A stretch of 64,000 nucleotides of DNA, from the NCBI RefSeq assembly GCF_006088715.1, contig NZ_CP030771.1, forward strand, positions 3,038,001-3,102,000, read 5' to 3'. Each line of letters opens with the position of its first letter. Positions within the stretch are counted from its first letter, which is position 1. The notes under the pieces are model-generated. The model was not told the origin of the DNA, searched no databases, and saw only the letters and a program-made list of their open reading frames with translations. The stretch comes from Streptomyces sp. YIM 121038. GTDB lineage: Bacteria; Actinomycetota; Actinomycetes; Streptomycetales; Streptomycetaceae. Made by a program: the position numbers and the translations under genes. Positions 24,294-33,293 of this stretch are shown here, piece after piece.

Positions 24294-25472
24294 TCACCGG
24301 GGGCGGAGCGCCCGGGCCAGGGTGGTGGCCGCCCGGGCGCGCGGGGCGTTGGCGGGCGGCCGCCGCCGGGGGTGGACCGTGGTGGCCAGGAGCACCAGGA
24401 AGGTGTCCGTGGCCCGGTCGAGCACCAGGGACGTGCCGGTGAAGCCGGTGTGCCCGGCCGCGCCGCGGCCCGCGAGCTCCCCCATGAACCACGGCTGGTC
24501 GACGGCGAAGCCGAGCCCGGGCGGCGCCAGCATCAGGTCGACGAAGGCGGGCCCCAGGACGCGGGCGGAGCCGTACGCGCCGCCGCACAGCAGCGCCCGG
24601 CAGAACACGGCGAGGTCCCGCGCGGTGGAGAACAGCCCGGCGTGGCCCGCCACGCCGCCGAGCGCCCACGCGTTCTCGTCGTGGACCTCGCCGCGCAGCA
24701 TGCCCCGGTCGGCCTTCGCCCAGGGCCCGCGCTGGTCCTCGGTGGCGGCCGCGCCGGGGCGGGGCCCGAAGGCGGTGGCGGCCATGCCGAGCGGCCGGGT
24801 GATGCCGTCGCGGACGAGGACGTCGAGGGGATGCCCGGTGACGCGGTGCAGGACGTGCTGGAGGAGCAGCAGGTTCAGGTCGGAGTAGAGGTGGGTGCCC
24901 GGCGGCCCCGAGGGAGCCTCGGCGCGCAGGGCCCGCAGCCGCGCGGCCGCGTCGGGCAGGTCGTACAGCGGCAGCTCGGGCCGCAGCCCGGACGTGTGGG
25001 TGAGGAGCTGGCGCACGGTGGTCCCGTGCGCGGCGGCGCCCGTGAACTCCGGGACGTACGTCCCGACCGGCTCGTCGAGGCCGAGGGTGCCGCGCTCCAG
25101 CTGCTGCACGGCCGCCACGGTCGTGAACAGCTTGGTGAGCGAGGCCAGGTCGAAGGGCGTGTCCACGGTCATCGGCACCCGCCGTCCGGCCGGCAGCTCG
25201 ACGCCCGCGTCGGCCCGCTCGTCGTACGCGGCGTACCGCACCGCCCAGCCCGCCGCCTCGGCCACGGCGATCACCGGGCCGCGCCCGGCGAGGACCACGG
25301 CGCCCGCGCACCACGGCCGCGGGCCGCGCGTCAGCTCCCGTACGTCGTGGACGAGGCGGGCGAGTGCGTCGGGGTCGAGCCCGGCGCGGTCCGCGGTGCC
25401 CGGGCGCAGGACCCGGGGCGGCGTCAGCGGTCCGCCCCCTCCGGCTCCCGATGGGTACTGGTCCGCTGCCAC
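24294..25472 (-). CDS. Serine hydrolase, class C beta-lactamase family
   Basis: The predicted 392-residue protein has the three motifs of the family: S-x-x-K (DLASLTKLF), Y-x-N-like (LYSDLNLLLLQ, here Y-S-D) and H-T-G (AGHTGFTG) near the C-terminus. Such proteins act as D-Ala carboxypeptidases, esterases or amidases. No signal peptide is seen, so it is probably cytoplasmic, which argues against a cell-wall role. The GTG at 25472 is tentative; it overlaps the end of the upstream exporter gene (25424) by 49 bp and lacks a good ribosome site. Confidence 0.8.
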   Translation of the reverse strand: MAADQYPSGAGGGGPLTPPRVLRPGTADRAGLDPDALARLVHDVRELTRGPRPWCAGAVVLAGRGPVIAVAEAAGWAVRYAAYDERADAGVELPAGRRVPMTVDTPFDLASLTKLFTTVAAVQQLERGTLGLDEPVGTYVPEFTGAAAHGTTVRQLLTHTSGLRPELPLYDLPDAAARLRALRAEAPSGPPGTHLYSDLNLLLLQHVLHRVTGHPLDVLVRDGITRPLGMAATAFGPRPGAAATEDQRGPWAKADRGMLRGEVHDENAWALGGVAGHAGLFSTARDLAVFCRALLCGGAYGSARVLGPAFVDLMLAPPGLGFAVDQPWFMGELAGRGAAGHTGFTGTSLVLDRATDTFLVLLATTVHPRRRPPANAPRARAATTLARALRPR

Positions 25473-26719
25473 GGGCGGCACAGTCCCACGAAGCAGCCGA
25501 TGGCCGCCAGCCCGCACGTCAGCTGGACGACGGCCATCGGGACTGCGGTCTTCTCGCCCGCGATGCCGACGAGCGGCGAGGCGATCGCGCCGATCAGGAA
25601 GGAGGAGGTGCCGAGCAGCGCGGAGGCCGACCCCGCGGCGTGCTTGGTGCGCATCAGCGCGAGGGCGTTGGTGTTGGGCATGGCCAGGCCCATCGCCGAC
25701 ATCAGGACGAAGAGCCCGGCGGCCACCCCGACGAGGCCGACGTCACCGAAGACGCCGCTCGTCATCAGCAGCAGCGCGGTCGCGGCGAGCGTGATCACCA
25801 CGAGTCCGAAGCCGAGCGCCTTGTCGAGGCTGACCCGGCCCACGAGCAGCTTGCCGTTGATCTGGCCGACGACGATGAGGCCGACGGAGTTCACGCCGAA
25901 CAGGAGGCTGAAGGTCTGCGGCGAGGCTCCGTAGATCTCCTGGATGACGAACGGGGACGCGGAGATGTACGCGAACAGGGCGGCGAAGGCGAAGCCGCCC
26001 GCGACCATGTAGCCGGTGAAGACGCGGTCCGCGAGGAGCCCGCGCATGGTGCGCAGCGCCTCGGCGGTGCCGCCGCCGTGCCGGTCCCCGGGCGCGAGGG
26101 TCTCCGGCAGGCCGCGCCACACGAGCAGCGTCAGGGCGATGCCCACGACGGTCAGGACGACGAAGATGCCGCGCCAGTCCGTCAGGCGCAGCACCTGGCC
26201 GCCGATGAGCGGCGCGACGACGGGGGCGACGCCGGAGATCAGCATCAGCGTGGAGAAGAACCGGGCCATCTCCACGCCGTCGTACAGGTCGCGCACCACG
26301 GCCCGCGCGATCACGATCGCGGCGGCGCCCGCGAGGCCCTGGAGCAGGCGGAAGGCGATGAGCAGCTCGGCGGTCGGGGCGAACGCGCAGATCGCCGTCG
26401 CGAGGACGTAGACGAGCAGGCCGGTCAGGAGGGGGCGGCGTCTGCCCCACTTGTCGCTCATCGGCCCCACGACCAGCTGGCCGAGCGCCATGCCCATGAG
26501 GCAGGCGGTGAGGGTGAGCTGGATGGTGGCGGCCGGGGCGTGCAGGGCGTCGGTGACCTCCGGCAGGGCCGGGAGGTACATGTCCATGGAGAGCGGGGGC
26601 ATGGCGGTGAGGCCGCCGAGGATGAGCGTGACGAGGGCCCCTGTCGCGATGCGGCGGGCGACGGGGTCCTGGGGCCCCGCCGCCTCCCGTATCTGTCCCT
26701 CTGCCTGTGTCTCCGCCAT
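25424..26719 (-). CDS. Bcr/CflA family drug exporter (MFS)
   Basis: A 431-residue, 12-helix major facilitator. MPPLSMDMYLPALPEV at the first periplasmic loop is diagnostic of the Bcr/CflA group, followed by GPMSDKWGRRRPLL (motif A) and RLLQGLAGAAAIVIARAVVRDL (motif C region). Members export bicyclomycin, chloramphenicol, sulfonamides or cysteine by proton antiport. It overlaps the serine hydrolase gene downstream, so the two are probably transcribed together. Confidence 0.88.
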   Translation of the reverse strand: MAETQAEGQIREAAGPQDPVARRIATGALVTLILGGLTAMPPLSMDMYLPALPEVTDALHAPAATIQLTLTACLMGMALGQLVVGPMSDKWGRRRPLLTGLLVYVLATAICAFAPTAELLIAFRLLQGLAGAAAIVIARAVVRDLYDGVEMARFFSTLMLISGVAPVVAPLIGGQVLRLTDWRGIFVVLTVVGIALTLLVWRGLPETLAPGDRHGGGTAEALRTMRGLLADRVFTGYMVAGGFAFAALFAYISASPFVIQEIYGASPQTFSLLFGVNSVGLIVVGQINGKLLVGRVSLDKALGFGLVVITLAATALLLMTSGVFGDVGLVGVAAGLFVLMSAMGLAMPNTNALALMRTKHAAGSASALLGTSSFLIGAIASPLVGIAGEKTAVPMAVVQLTCGLAAIGCFVGLCRPWQRTSTHREPEGADR

Positions 26720-26797
26720 CGCGCCCCTCCCGGTAGTTGTCGTGTCCCCCTATCGTCGCAGGCCCTGCCGGGCGGTCCCCAATCCCGCCCCTTCCCG

Positions 26798-26922
26798 CTT
26801 CCTGGGGGCTCCGCCCCCAGACCCCCGCTCCTCAAACGCCGGAGGGGCTGAAACACCGCCGCAAGCGGCACCATCCAGCCCGTCCGGCGTTTGAGGACGA
26901 GGCGCGAAGCGCCGAAAAGCGG
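26798..26922. repeat. Dispersed repeat with inverted partner
   Basis: The 53 bp at 26798-26850 are identical to 60471-60523. They contain a GGGGGCTCCGCCCCC hairpin and CTCAAACGCCGGAGGGGCTG. At 26877-26902 the related CAGCCCGTCCGGCGTTTGAG runs in the opposite sense, so the two can pair as a long stem-loop and probably terminate the phoD transcript from the right. Confidence 0.8.
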
Positions 26923-26934
26923 GGGGGGGGGGAG

Positions 26935-28566
26935 CTACGCCGGGTGCAGGCCCGGGTTGCCCGCCTCCGTGACGAAGGACGCGGCCGTCGCGAGAGGGGC
27001 GCCCGGCGTGGTGACCGCGGAGACCGTCTTGAAGTCGGCGCGCGCCTCGTCGCGGCCCAGGGCCACGGTCACGTAGCCGCGGCGGCCGTTGTAGAACTTC
27101 AGGTGCGGATTGGCCTTGGTGTACGTCTCCCAGTTGGCGGGCCGCTCCGCGCCGTCCTTGCCGCTGGTGATGGACGTCGCGACGATCTCCGTGCCGACGA
27201 TCTTCGACGAGGGCTTGTCGAAGTCGTCGAGGATGTCGAAGGCGTAGCCGACGTGCACGTCACCGGTGAGGACCACGAGGTTCTCGACGTCGGCGGCCTT
27301 CGCCCCGTCGAGGACCCGCTGCCGCGAGGCCGCGTAGCCGTCCCACGCGTCCATGCTGACCTTGGCGACGGGGTTCAGGTCGAGCTTGCGCTGGGAGAAG
27401 GTGACCTGCTGCGGAACGACGTTCCACAGGGCGCGCGAGCGGCGCCAGCCGTCGATGAGCCAGCGCTCCTGGCCGGCCCCGGTGATGGTCCGCTTGGGGT
27501 CGAGCGACTCGGGCCCGGGTACGTGCGCCCCGTCGCCGTAGGCCTGGTCGGACCGGTACTGCCGGGTGTCGAGGATGTCGAACTGGGCGAGGCGGCCCCA
27601 CTGGAGGCGGCGATAGAGCTGCATGTCGGGCCCGGAGGGCTGCTGCGGGCGGCGCAGCGGCTGGTTCTCCCAGTAGGCGCGGTACGCGGAGGCGCGGCGC
27701 AGCAGGAACTCCTCGGGCGGGTTGCCGTTCTCGTCGAGGTCGTCGGCGTAGTTGTTCTCGACCTCGTGGTCGTCCCAGGTGACGACGAAGGGGTGCGCGG
27801 CGTGCGCGGCCCGCAGGTCGGGGTCGGACTTGTAGAGCGCGTACCGGCGGCGGTAGTCGTCGAGGGTCTGCGTCTCGCGGTTGAAGACGTCGGGCAGCAC
27901 GCGGTCGGTGTACTTGCGGGCGCCGCCGACGGAGTTCACGGCGTACTCGTAGAGGTAGTCGCCGAGGTGGAAGACGACGTCGACGTCGTCCTCCGCGAGG
28001 TGCTTGTACGCGGTGAAGTAGCCGTCGTGGTACGCCTGGCAGGACACGGCGGCCAGGGTGAGCTCGCCGGTGCGGCCGTGCGGGTGCGGCGCGGTCCGCG
28101 TGCGGCCGGTCTCGGAGGTCCACTTGCCGGCGCGGAAGCGGTAGTAGTACGCGCGGTCGGTGTCGAGGTGGTCGACCTGGACGTGCACGGAGTGGTTGAA
28201 CTCGGGGTGCGCGGTGGCCGTGCCGCGTCTGACGGAGCGGCGGAAGCGGGGGTCGCGGGACAGCTCCCACTGGACGGTGACGCGCTCGGCGGGCAGGCCG
28301 CCGTTCTCCGCGTACGGCTCGGGCGCGAGGCGGGTCCACAGGAGCACGGAGTCGGGCTGCGGGTCGCCGGACGCGACGCCCAGGGTGAACGGGTCGTCCA
28401 AGACGCGTGCGGCGTCGAGCTCGGCGGCGCCCGCGACACCGGCCGTGGGCAGGTTGGTGGCGAAGGCCAGCGCCGCGGCCGCGCCGGTGCCGGTCAGGAA
28501 GCGGCGGCGGCCCAAGTGGCGTGCTGCCGCGCGGAGTTCGGGTGCGTGGTGACCTGAAGCTGACAT
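26935..28566 (-). CDS. phoD: Alkaline phosphatase D (PhoD)
   Basis: The 543-residue secreted phosphodiesterase/phosphatase has a Tat signal ([18 protein letters not shown]). A PhoD_N beta-sandwich (about 55-150, [23 protein letters not shown]) leads into the metallophosphatase domain. Metal ligands lie in [20 protein letters not shown] and [21 protein letters not shown] segment supplies another conserved Cys. It needs Ca and Fe in characterised members and releases phosphate from esters outside the cell. ATG 28566 has GGGAGGG 5 bp upstream. No PHO box is obvious before it. Confidence 0.92.
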   Translation of the reverse strand: MSASGHHAPELRAAARHLGRRRFLTGTGAAAALAFATNLPTAGVAGAAELDAARVLDDPFTLGVASGDPQPDSVLLWTRLAPEPYAENGGLPAERVTVQWELSRDPRFRRSVRRGTATAHPEFNHSVHVQVDHLDTDRAYYYRFRAGKWTSETGRTRTAPHPHGRTGELTLAAVSCQAYHDGYFTAYKHLAEDDVDVVFHLGDYLYEYAVNSVGGARKYTDRVLPDVFNRETQTLDDYRRRYALYKSDPDLRAAHAAHPFVVTWDDHEVENNYADDLDENGNPPEEFLLRRASAYRAYWENQPLRRPQQPSGPDMQLYRRLQWGRLAQFDILDTRQYRSDQAYGDGAHVPGPESLDPKRTITGAGQERWLIDGWRRSRALWNVVPQQVTFSQRKLDLNPVAKVSMDAWDGYAASRQRVLDGAKAADVENLVVLTGDVHVGYAFDILDDFDKPSSKIVGTEIVATSITSGKDGAERPANWETYTKANPHLKFYNGRRGYVTVALGRDEARADFKTVSAVTTPGAPLATAASFVTEAGNPGLHPA

Positions 28567-28582
28567 GTGCCCCTCCCGGACA

Positions 28583-28646
28583 ATGGCTGTACGGTGCATT
28601 GGAGTGCCGAGGGACGACGATGGCCTGTCACGTACACAACAGCCAT
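28583..28646. promoter_or_regulatory. Inverted repeats in the phoD/SDR intergenic region
   Basis: ATGGCTGT (28583-28590) and ACAGCCAT (28639-28646) form an 8-bp inverted repeat 48 bp apart, in the 132-bp divergent control region. It could be a looping operator pair or chance. Confidence 0.3.
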
Positions 28647-28698
28647 ATGTCGAGCAGATGATGTCCGAGTTGCGGACCCTCCCGTACGCTGCGGGGCC

Positions 28699-29577
28699 AT
28701 GAACGCAGAGCGAACGGCCTCCCCCAGCACCTCCCGGACGGACCCTCAGGAGGCCCCCGTGGCAGCCGAGACGGCCGGGGAGGCGACCCCGGAGGCCGCC
28801 CCGGACGCCGCCGCGAAGACCGCCGTGGTCACCGGCGCGGGCTCCGGAATCGGCCGTTCCGTCACCGTGGAACTGCTGCGCGCGGGCTGGTCCGTCGCGC
28901 TCGCGGGCCGCCGGGACGAGCCGCTGCGCGAGACGGTCGCCCTGGCCGCCGCCGAGGGGGGCGAAGCCGTCCGCGAACGGGCGCTGTGCGTACGGACCGA
29001 CGTCTCCGCGCCCGACGACGTCGCCGCGCTCTTCGCCGCCGTGCGCGAGCGGTTCGGGCGGCTCGGCCTGCTCTTCAACAACGCCGGTACGTTCGGTCCT
29101 GGCGGCGTGCCCGTCGAGGAGCTGCCGTACGACGCCTGGCGCCACGTCGTCGACACGAACCTCAACGGCGCGTTCCTGTGCGCGCAGGCGGCGTTCCGGC
29201 AGATGAAGGAGCAGGAGCCGCGCGGCGGCCGGATCATCAACAACGGCTCGATCTCCGCGCACGCGCCGCGCCCGCACTCCGTCGCGTACACCGCCACCAA
29301 GCACGCCCTCACGGGCCTGACCAAGTCCCTGTCCCTGGACGGGCGTCCGTACCGCATCGCCGTCGGCCAGATCGACATCGGCAACGCGGCGACGGACATG
29401 ACCGCGCGCATGCGTACGGGGATCCCGCAGGCCAACGGGGACGTCGCGGTCGAGCCGGTGATGGACGTGGCCGACGTGGCGCGCACGGTGCGGCACATGG
29501 CGGAGCTGCCCCTGGAGGCCAACGTGCAGTTCGCCACGGTGCTCGCGACCGCGATGCCGTATGTGGGGCGGGGCTGA
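28699..29577 (+). CDS. Short-chain dehydrogenase/reductase
   Basis: A 292-residue SDR. The NAD(P)-binding GAGSGIG, the NNAG strand, and the catalytic Ser in NNGSIS followed by YTATK are all present. The first 50 residues are an Ala/Pro/Glu-rich extension outside the fold. The ATG at 28699 is the annotated start, but a GTG at 28759 has a better ribosome site (CAGGAGG), giving 272 residues. Such enzymes oxidise or reduce hydroxyl/keto groups; the substrate is unknown. Confidence 0.85.
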   Translation: MNAERTASPSTSRTDPQEAPVAAETAGEATPEAAPDAAAKTAVVTGAGSGIGRSVTVELLRAGWSVALAGRRDEPLRETVALAAAEGGEAVRERALCVRTDVSAPDDVAALFAAVRERFGRLGLLFNNAGTFGPGGVPVEELPYDAWRHVVDTNLNGAFLCAQAAFRQMKEQEPRGGRIINNGSISAHAPRPHSVAYTATKHALTGLTKSLSLDGRPYRIAVGQIDIGNAATDMTARMRTGIPQANGDVAVEPVMDVADVARTVRHMAELPLEANVQFATVLATAMPYVGRG

Positions 29578-29592
29578 GGGCCGCACGCCGGG

Positions 29593-29659
29593 GAGCGCCC
29601 CGCGGGGGGCGCGGGGCCGTGTCTGTGTGCGGCTCCGCCGCGTGGGCGCGACCAGCCAC
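29593..29659. repeat. Dispersed repeat, inverted copy
   Basis: Read on the reverse strand this is GTGGCTGGTCGCGCCCACGC followed by GCGGAGCCGCA and a GC-rich hairpin, closely matching 52813-52893. It occupies part of the 315-bp gap 29578-29892; the rest of that gap shows no gene and no clear element apart from CGGAG before the next start. Confidence 0.75.
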
Positions 29660-29892
29660 GATGAGGCCGCAGACGTCCGACGTGATGGCGCGGCACATCC
29701 GTACCGCAGCGGACTTCACCATGCCCGCCAGGGCGCGCAACCTCCCTGCGCCGAGCGGCGGATGACGCCCCTACGGATTTCGGACGAACTGGGGACCAGG
29801 CTCTGGCCAGCCTCCGGGATCCGCCCTCGGGGCCCGCGGCCAGCCGCTAGGCTCGGCAGCTCTCCACGGAAACTTCACACACGGAGCACACG

Positions 29893-30360
29893 TTGCGCAT
29901 TCGTTCGGCGGCCACGGCCGTCCTCGCCGCCACCGCACTCACGGCCCCGCTGCTCGCCGCAGGCCCGGCGACCGCGGCCCCGCGCCACCAGGGCGGTCTG
30001 CACCTCGGCTTCATCCAGTACGACAGCCCCGGCCGGGACACCACCGCCCGTGCCTCGGTCAACGGCGAGTGGGTGAACATCCACAACAGCAGCAGCGGCC
30101 CGATCCAGCTCAAGGGCTACCGGCTGAAGGACAACACCAACTACACCTACACCTTCGGCAGCTACAAGATAGGCGCGGGCAAGACCGTCAAGGTCCGCAC
30201 CGGCAAGGGCACCAACGCCTCCGGCGTGCGCTACTGGGGCCGCGGCTGGCACGTGTGGAACAACACCACCGACAAGGCCCGCCTGATCAAGCCGAACGGC
30301 TCGCAGCTCGACTCCTGCTCGTGGACCACCCGCGACGGGGGCTCCAAGAACTGCCACTGA
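29893..30360 (+). CDS. Secreted lamin tail domain protein
   Basis: A 155-residue exported protein with a signal peptide (VLAATALTAPLLAAGPATAAP). The mature part is a single lamin-tail (LTD) Ig-like domain: NGEWVNIHNSSSGPIQLKGYRLKDNTNYTYTFGSYKIGAGKTVKVRTGKGTNA is the family core and RYWGRGWHVWNNTTDKARLI the second sheet. The two Cys near the end (DSCSWTT and KNCH) may form a disulfide. Free LTD proteins are frequent in Streptomyces secretomes; the role is unknown, perhaps binding of polymer or nucleic acid. The TTG start has CGGAG 8 bp upstream. Confidence 0.85.
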   Translation: MRIRSAATAVLAATALTAPLLAAGPATAAPRHQGGLHLGFIQYDSPGRDTTARASVNGEWVNIHNSSSGPIQLKGYRLKDNTNYTYTFGSYKIGAGKTVKVRTGKGTNASGVRYWGRGWHVWNNTTDKARLIKPNGSQLDSCSWTTRDGGSKNCH

Positions 30361-30382
30361 GCCCGGGCGGGCTCGCGCGCGC

Positions 30383-30422
30383 ACCCGCGTGCGGCCGGGA
30401 ATGCCCCCGGCCGCACGCGGGT
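30383..30422 (+). terminator. Perfect 17-bp hairpin after the LTD gene
   Basis: The arm 30383-30399 pairs without mismatch with 30406-30422 around the loop AATGCC. It starts 22 bp after the LTD stop and ends 12 bp before the PhzF start, so transcription of phzF presumably starts within or very close to it. Confidence 0.8.
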
Positions 30423-30433
30423 TATCGTGCGGC

Positions 30434-31318
30434 ATGAGCACATCAGACCAGCACGCCCAGACCGCCGACGTCCTGCGCTACACCGCCTTCGCCACCGACC
30501 CCGACGGGGGCAACCCGGCCGGAGTCGTCCTCGACGCCGACGGGCTCGACGGCGTGCGGATGCTCGCGATCGCCGCGGACCTCGGCTACAGCGAGACGGC
30601 GTTCGTGACGCCGGGGCCCGCCGGGCTCGGGCCCGAGGGCCGCACTTTCACCGTGCGGTACTTCAGCCCGCAGACGGAGGTCCCCTTCTGCGGCCACGCC
30701 ACCGTGGCGACGGCGGTCGCCCTCGCCGAGCGCGACGGGGCCGGCGACTTCGTGTTCACGACCGAGGCCGGCACCGTGCCGGTCACCGTCGCGGAGGCCG
30801 ACGGGGTGCTGCGCGCCACCCTGACCAGCGTCGAGCCGAAGGTGAGCGAGGCCCCCGCGGCCGACGTCACCGAGGCCCTCGCCGCCCTCGGCTGGGCGGC
30901 GGACGACCTCGACGCACAGCTGCCGCCGCGGATCGCCTACGCGGGCGCCCGGCACCTGGTCCTCGCGGCGGCCACGCGCGAGCGGCTCGCCGACCTGGAC
31001 TACGACTTCGAGCGGCTGAGGTCCCTGATGCTGCGGCTCGACGTGGTGACGGTCCAGCTGGTCTGGCGGGAGACCCCGTCCGTCTACCACGTACGGGACC
31101 CGTTCCCCGTCGGCGGCGTCGTCGAGGACCCGGCGACCGGCGCGGCAGCGGCGGCGTTCGGCGCCTACGCGCGCGAGCTCGGCCTGGTGCCCGCCGCGGC
31201 GGAGCTGACCCTGCACCAGGGCGTGGACATGGGGCGCCCCGGAGTCCTCACGGTGACGCTGCGCGAGGGGGACACCCGGGTGCGCGTGTCGGGCGCGGCG
31301 GTGCGCATCCCGGCCTGA
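30434..31318 (+). CDS. PhzF family protein (second copy)
   Basis: A 294-residue PhzF-fold protein, fuller than the one at 5762. PDGGNPAGVVLDA is the N-terminal loop, YSETAFV holds the catalytic Glu, FFSP-like RYFSPQTEVPFCGHATVA the second domain loop, and VEDPATGAAAAAFGAY the C-lobe signature. It resembles isomerases of unknown substrate. The ATG at 30434 has no convincing ribosome site and lies next to a terminator hairpin, so its mRNA may have a very short leader. Confidence 0.88.
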   Translation: MSTSDQHAQTADVLRYTAFATDPDGGNPAGVVLDADGLDGVRMLAIAADLGYSETAFVTPGPAGLGPEGRTFTVRYFSPQTEVPFCGHATVATAVALAERDGAGDFVFTTEAGTVPVTVAEADGVLRATLTSVEPKVSEAPAADVTEALAALGWAADDLDAQLPPRIAYAGARHLVLAAATRERLADLDYDFERLRSLMLRLDVVTVQLVWRETPSVYHVRDPFPVGGVVEDPATGAAAAAFGAYARELGLVPAAAELTLHQGVDMGRPGVLTVTLREGDTRVRVSGAAVRIPA

Positions 31319-31343
31319 TCAGGAGCGACACCCTCCGGTCCCG

Positions 31344-31401
31344 TTCAGGCCTGTCCGGTCTCGAACCCCGGTCCCGGTTCAGGCCTGTCCGGTCTCGAAC
31401 C
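31344..31401. repeat. 24-bp direct repeat at the end of the SnoaL-like gene
   Basis: The 24 bp at 31344-31367 recur at 31378-31401. The second copy holds the last codons and stop of the gene at 31379-31702 (RFETGQA); the first lies just beyond the stop and would encode the same end. This looks like a short tandem duplication of the gene's 3' end. Confidence 0.8.
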
Positions 31402-31702
31402 GGGACACCTTCCCGCCGTCCACCGTGAACTTCCACTTGGTGCGCATCGCGCCCCAGGTGTCGTTGCGGTAGTCGGCCACGAGGGCGCGGCCGCCGTCCG
31501 CCTCCGACTCGACGTCCATGTGGCCGCCGGACGAGAACGCCTCACGGTCGAGCCACTCCATGAGGTTCCGGTCGGAGCCGTCGTCGGACATGGTCGCGTC
31601 GGGCGTGAGCAGGCCCGTCAGGGCGGTCCTGTCGCCCGCGTTCAGGGCGGTGACGAAGTCCCTGACCGTCGGGTCGCTGAGCTGGTTCACCGGAATGGTC
31701 AT
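31379..31702 (-). CDS. NTF2-like/SnoaL-like protein
   Basis: A 107-residue protein with the NTF2-like pattern: two N-terminal helices (PTVRDFVTALNAGDRTALTGLL) containing the usual ALNAGD, then TPDATMSDDG and beta strands ending WKFTVDGGKVSRFETGQA. Members are small cone-shaped proteins that act as isomerases, cyclases or binding proteins; no catalytic pair can be assigned here. The ATG at 31702 (MTIPVNQL) is preferred over an upstream in-frame start at 31768. Confidence 0.8.
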   Translation of the reverse strand: MTIPVNQLSDPTVRDFVTALNAGDRTALTGLLTPDATMSDDGSDRNLMEWLDREAFSSGGHMDVESEADGGRALVADYRNDTWGAMRTKWKFTVDGGKVSRFETGQA

Positions 31703-31890
31703 GCGTCCACGGTCACACCGGGGCGGTGGTCCCGCCACCGCGCGCCCGCGTCCGGCCCCGGCGGCCACTCACCCGGGCGGCGGGCCGCACCTCGTGGGCG
31801 GGGCCGTCCCGGTGGACGGTGGAGGGAAGCGTCCTTCGGGGGTGCCCCGCCAGGAGGCGCCCCCGTCCCGAACCCGCCCTGGAGCCCGCC

Positions 31891-32433
31891 GTGACCTGTC
31901 GCCGTTCCCACCCGTGCGCCCGCCCCGACCGGCGCGACATCGGCCTGCTGCTGCTCCGCACCGGCACGGGCGCGGTGCTCGCCGCGCACGGCTCGCAGAA
32001 GCTGCTCGGCTGGTTCGGGGGCGGCGGGATCGAGGGCACCGGCGCGTACTTCGAGTCCGTCGGCTACCGCCCGGGCAAGGCCAACGCCGTGCTCGCGGGG
32101 CTCGCGGAGGCGGGCGGGGGCGCGCTGCTCGCGCTCGGCCTCGCCACGCCCGCGGCCGGGGCCGCGGCCGCCGGAGCCATGGCCGGGGCAGCGCCCGTGC
32201 ACGCGCCCAACGGCTTCTTCAACCAGGGCGGCGGCTTCGAGTACCCGGCGGTCCTCGGCCTCGTCTCGGCGGCGCTCGCGATCACGGGGCCGGGTCGCCT
32301 GTCCGCCGACCACGCGCTCGGGGACGCCCTCAACCGGGCCTGGATGGCACCGGCGGCCCTGCTCGCCACGGGGGTCGCGACGGCCGCACTCGTGGCCTCC
32401 CGGAGGCGGGCCTTGCGGGAGGCCGAGGCCTGA
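31891..32433 (+). CDS. DoxX family membrane protein
   Basis: A 180-residue protein with four hydrophobic segments. DIGLLLLRTGTGAVLAAHGSQKLLGWFGG and the following GTGAYFESVGYRPGKANAVLAGLAEAGGGALLALGL are diagnostic of DoxX. Known members take part in redox and thiol stress response at the membrane. The GTG at 31891 has GGAG 8 bp upstream; the frame is open further upstream without a better start. The N-terminus (CRRSHPCARPDRR) carries two Cys. Confidence 0.85.
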   Translation: MTCRRSHPCARPDRRDIGLLLLRTGTGAVLAAHGSQKLLGWFGGGGIEGTGAYFESVGYRPGKANAVLAGLAEAGGGALLALGLATPAAGAAAAGAMAGAAPVHAPNGFFNQGGGFEYPAVLGLVSAALAITGPGRLSADHALGDALNRAWMAPAALLATGVATAALVASRRRALREAEA

Positions 32434-32506
32434 AGGACCGCCCTAGTACCCGCGAGGGCATAAATCCCGTGCACCGGGCGACCACGAACGCATAGCGTGC
32501 CCCACC

Positions 32507-33286
32507 ATGACCTCCACAGACGCCCCGCCCCGCCTCACCCGCCTCACCTTCCACGGCCCCCTGTCCGAGGCGCGGGCCACCCGCATCGTGGCGCGGGCCG
32601 CCGAGGCCCTGACGGCCGCGGACCGGCCCACCGTGCTCGACCTCGGCTGCGGCTGGGGCGAGCTGACGCTGCGCCTCCTCCAGGCGGCGCCCGCCGCCAC
32701 CGCCGTCGGGGTCGACCTGAACGAGGAGGACCTGGAGCGGGGCAGGGCCCTGGCCCGGGCCAGGGGGCTCGCGGACCGGGTGGAGTTCGCGGCCGAGTCG
32801 GCGACGGACACCGCGCGCGGCCCGGCCGACGTCGTGCTCTGCCTCGGCTCCGCCCACACCCTGCGCCCGGCCGACGCCGCGCCCCCGCACACCGCCGACG
32901 CGCTGCGGGCCCTGCGCCGCCTGGTGCGCCCCGGCGGGCGCGTCGTCCTCGGCGAGGGCTTCTGGGAGCGCACGCCGACCGCGGCGGAGCTGGCCGCGAT
33001 GTGGCCGGACGCCCGCACCGACGAGCATCTGCACCTGGGCGACCTGACGGACGCGGCGGTCGCCGCGGGCTTCCGGCCGATGTGGGTGGAGACGGCGAAC
33101 GCCGAGGAGTGGGAGGAGTTCGAGTCGGCGTACCTCGCGGACACCGAGGTCTGGCTCGCCGCCAACGCGGGGCATCCGCTCGCGGCCCAGGCCCGCGAGC
33201 GCGCGGACCGGCACCGCGCGACCTGGCTGCGCGGCTACCGCGGCCTGCTCGGCATCGCCTATCTGACGCTCGTGCCCGTGGACTAG
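32507..33286 (+). CDS. Class I SAM-dependent methyltransferase
   Basis: A 259-residue Rossmann-fold methyltransferase. Motif I is VLDLGCGWGELTLRLL (about 43-58), followed by GVDLNEEDLERGR (acidic residue that holds the ribose), VEFAAESATD, and DVVLCLGSAHTL (motif IV). LVRPGGRVVLGEGFWERTP is the post-IV strand. The substrate is unknown. It is a single gene, convergent with the kinase-like gene at 33294. Confidence 0.85.
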   Translation: MTSTDAPPRLTRLTFHGPLSEARATRIVARAAEALTAADRPTVLDLGCGWGELTLRLLQAAPAATAVGVDLNEEDLERGRALARARGLADRVEFAAESATDTARGPADVVLCLGSAHTLRPADAAPPHTADALRALRRLVRPGGRVVLGEGFWERTPTAAELAAMWPDARTDEHLHLGDLTDAAVAAGFRPMWVETANAEEWEEFESAYLADTEVWLAANAGHPLAAQARERADRHRATWLRGYRGLLGIAYLTLVPVD

Positions 33287-33293
33287 GCCGCCG

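Noticed and set aside
26935..29586. Extension of the phoD frame upstream to 29586 (883 codons)
   Set aside because: The upstream part is antisense to the SDR gene; the Tat signal and ribosome site place the start at 28566.
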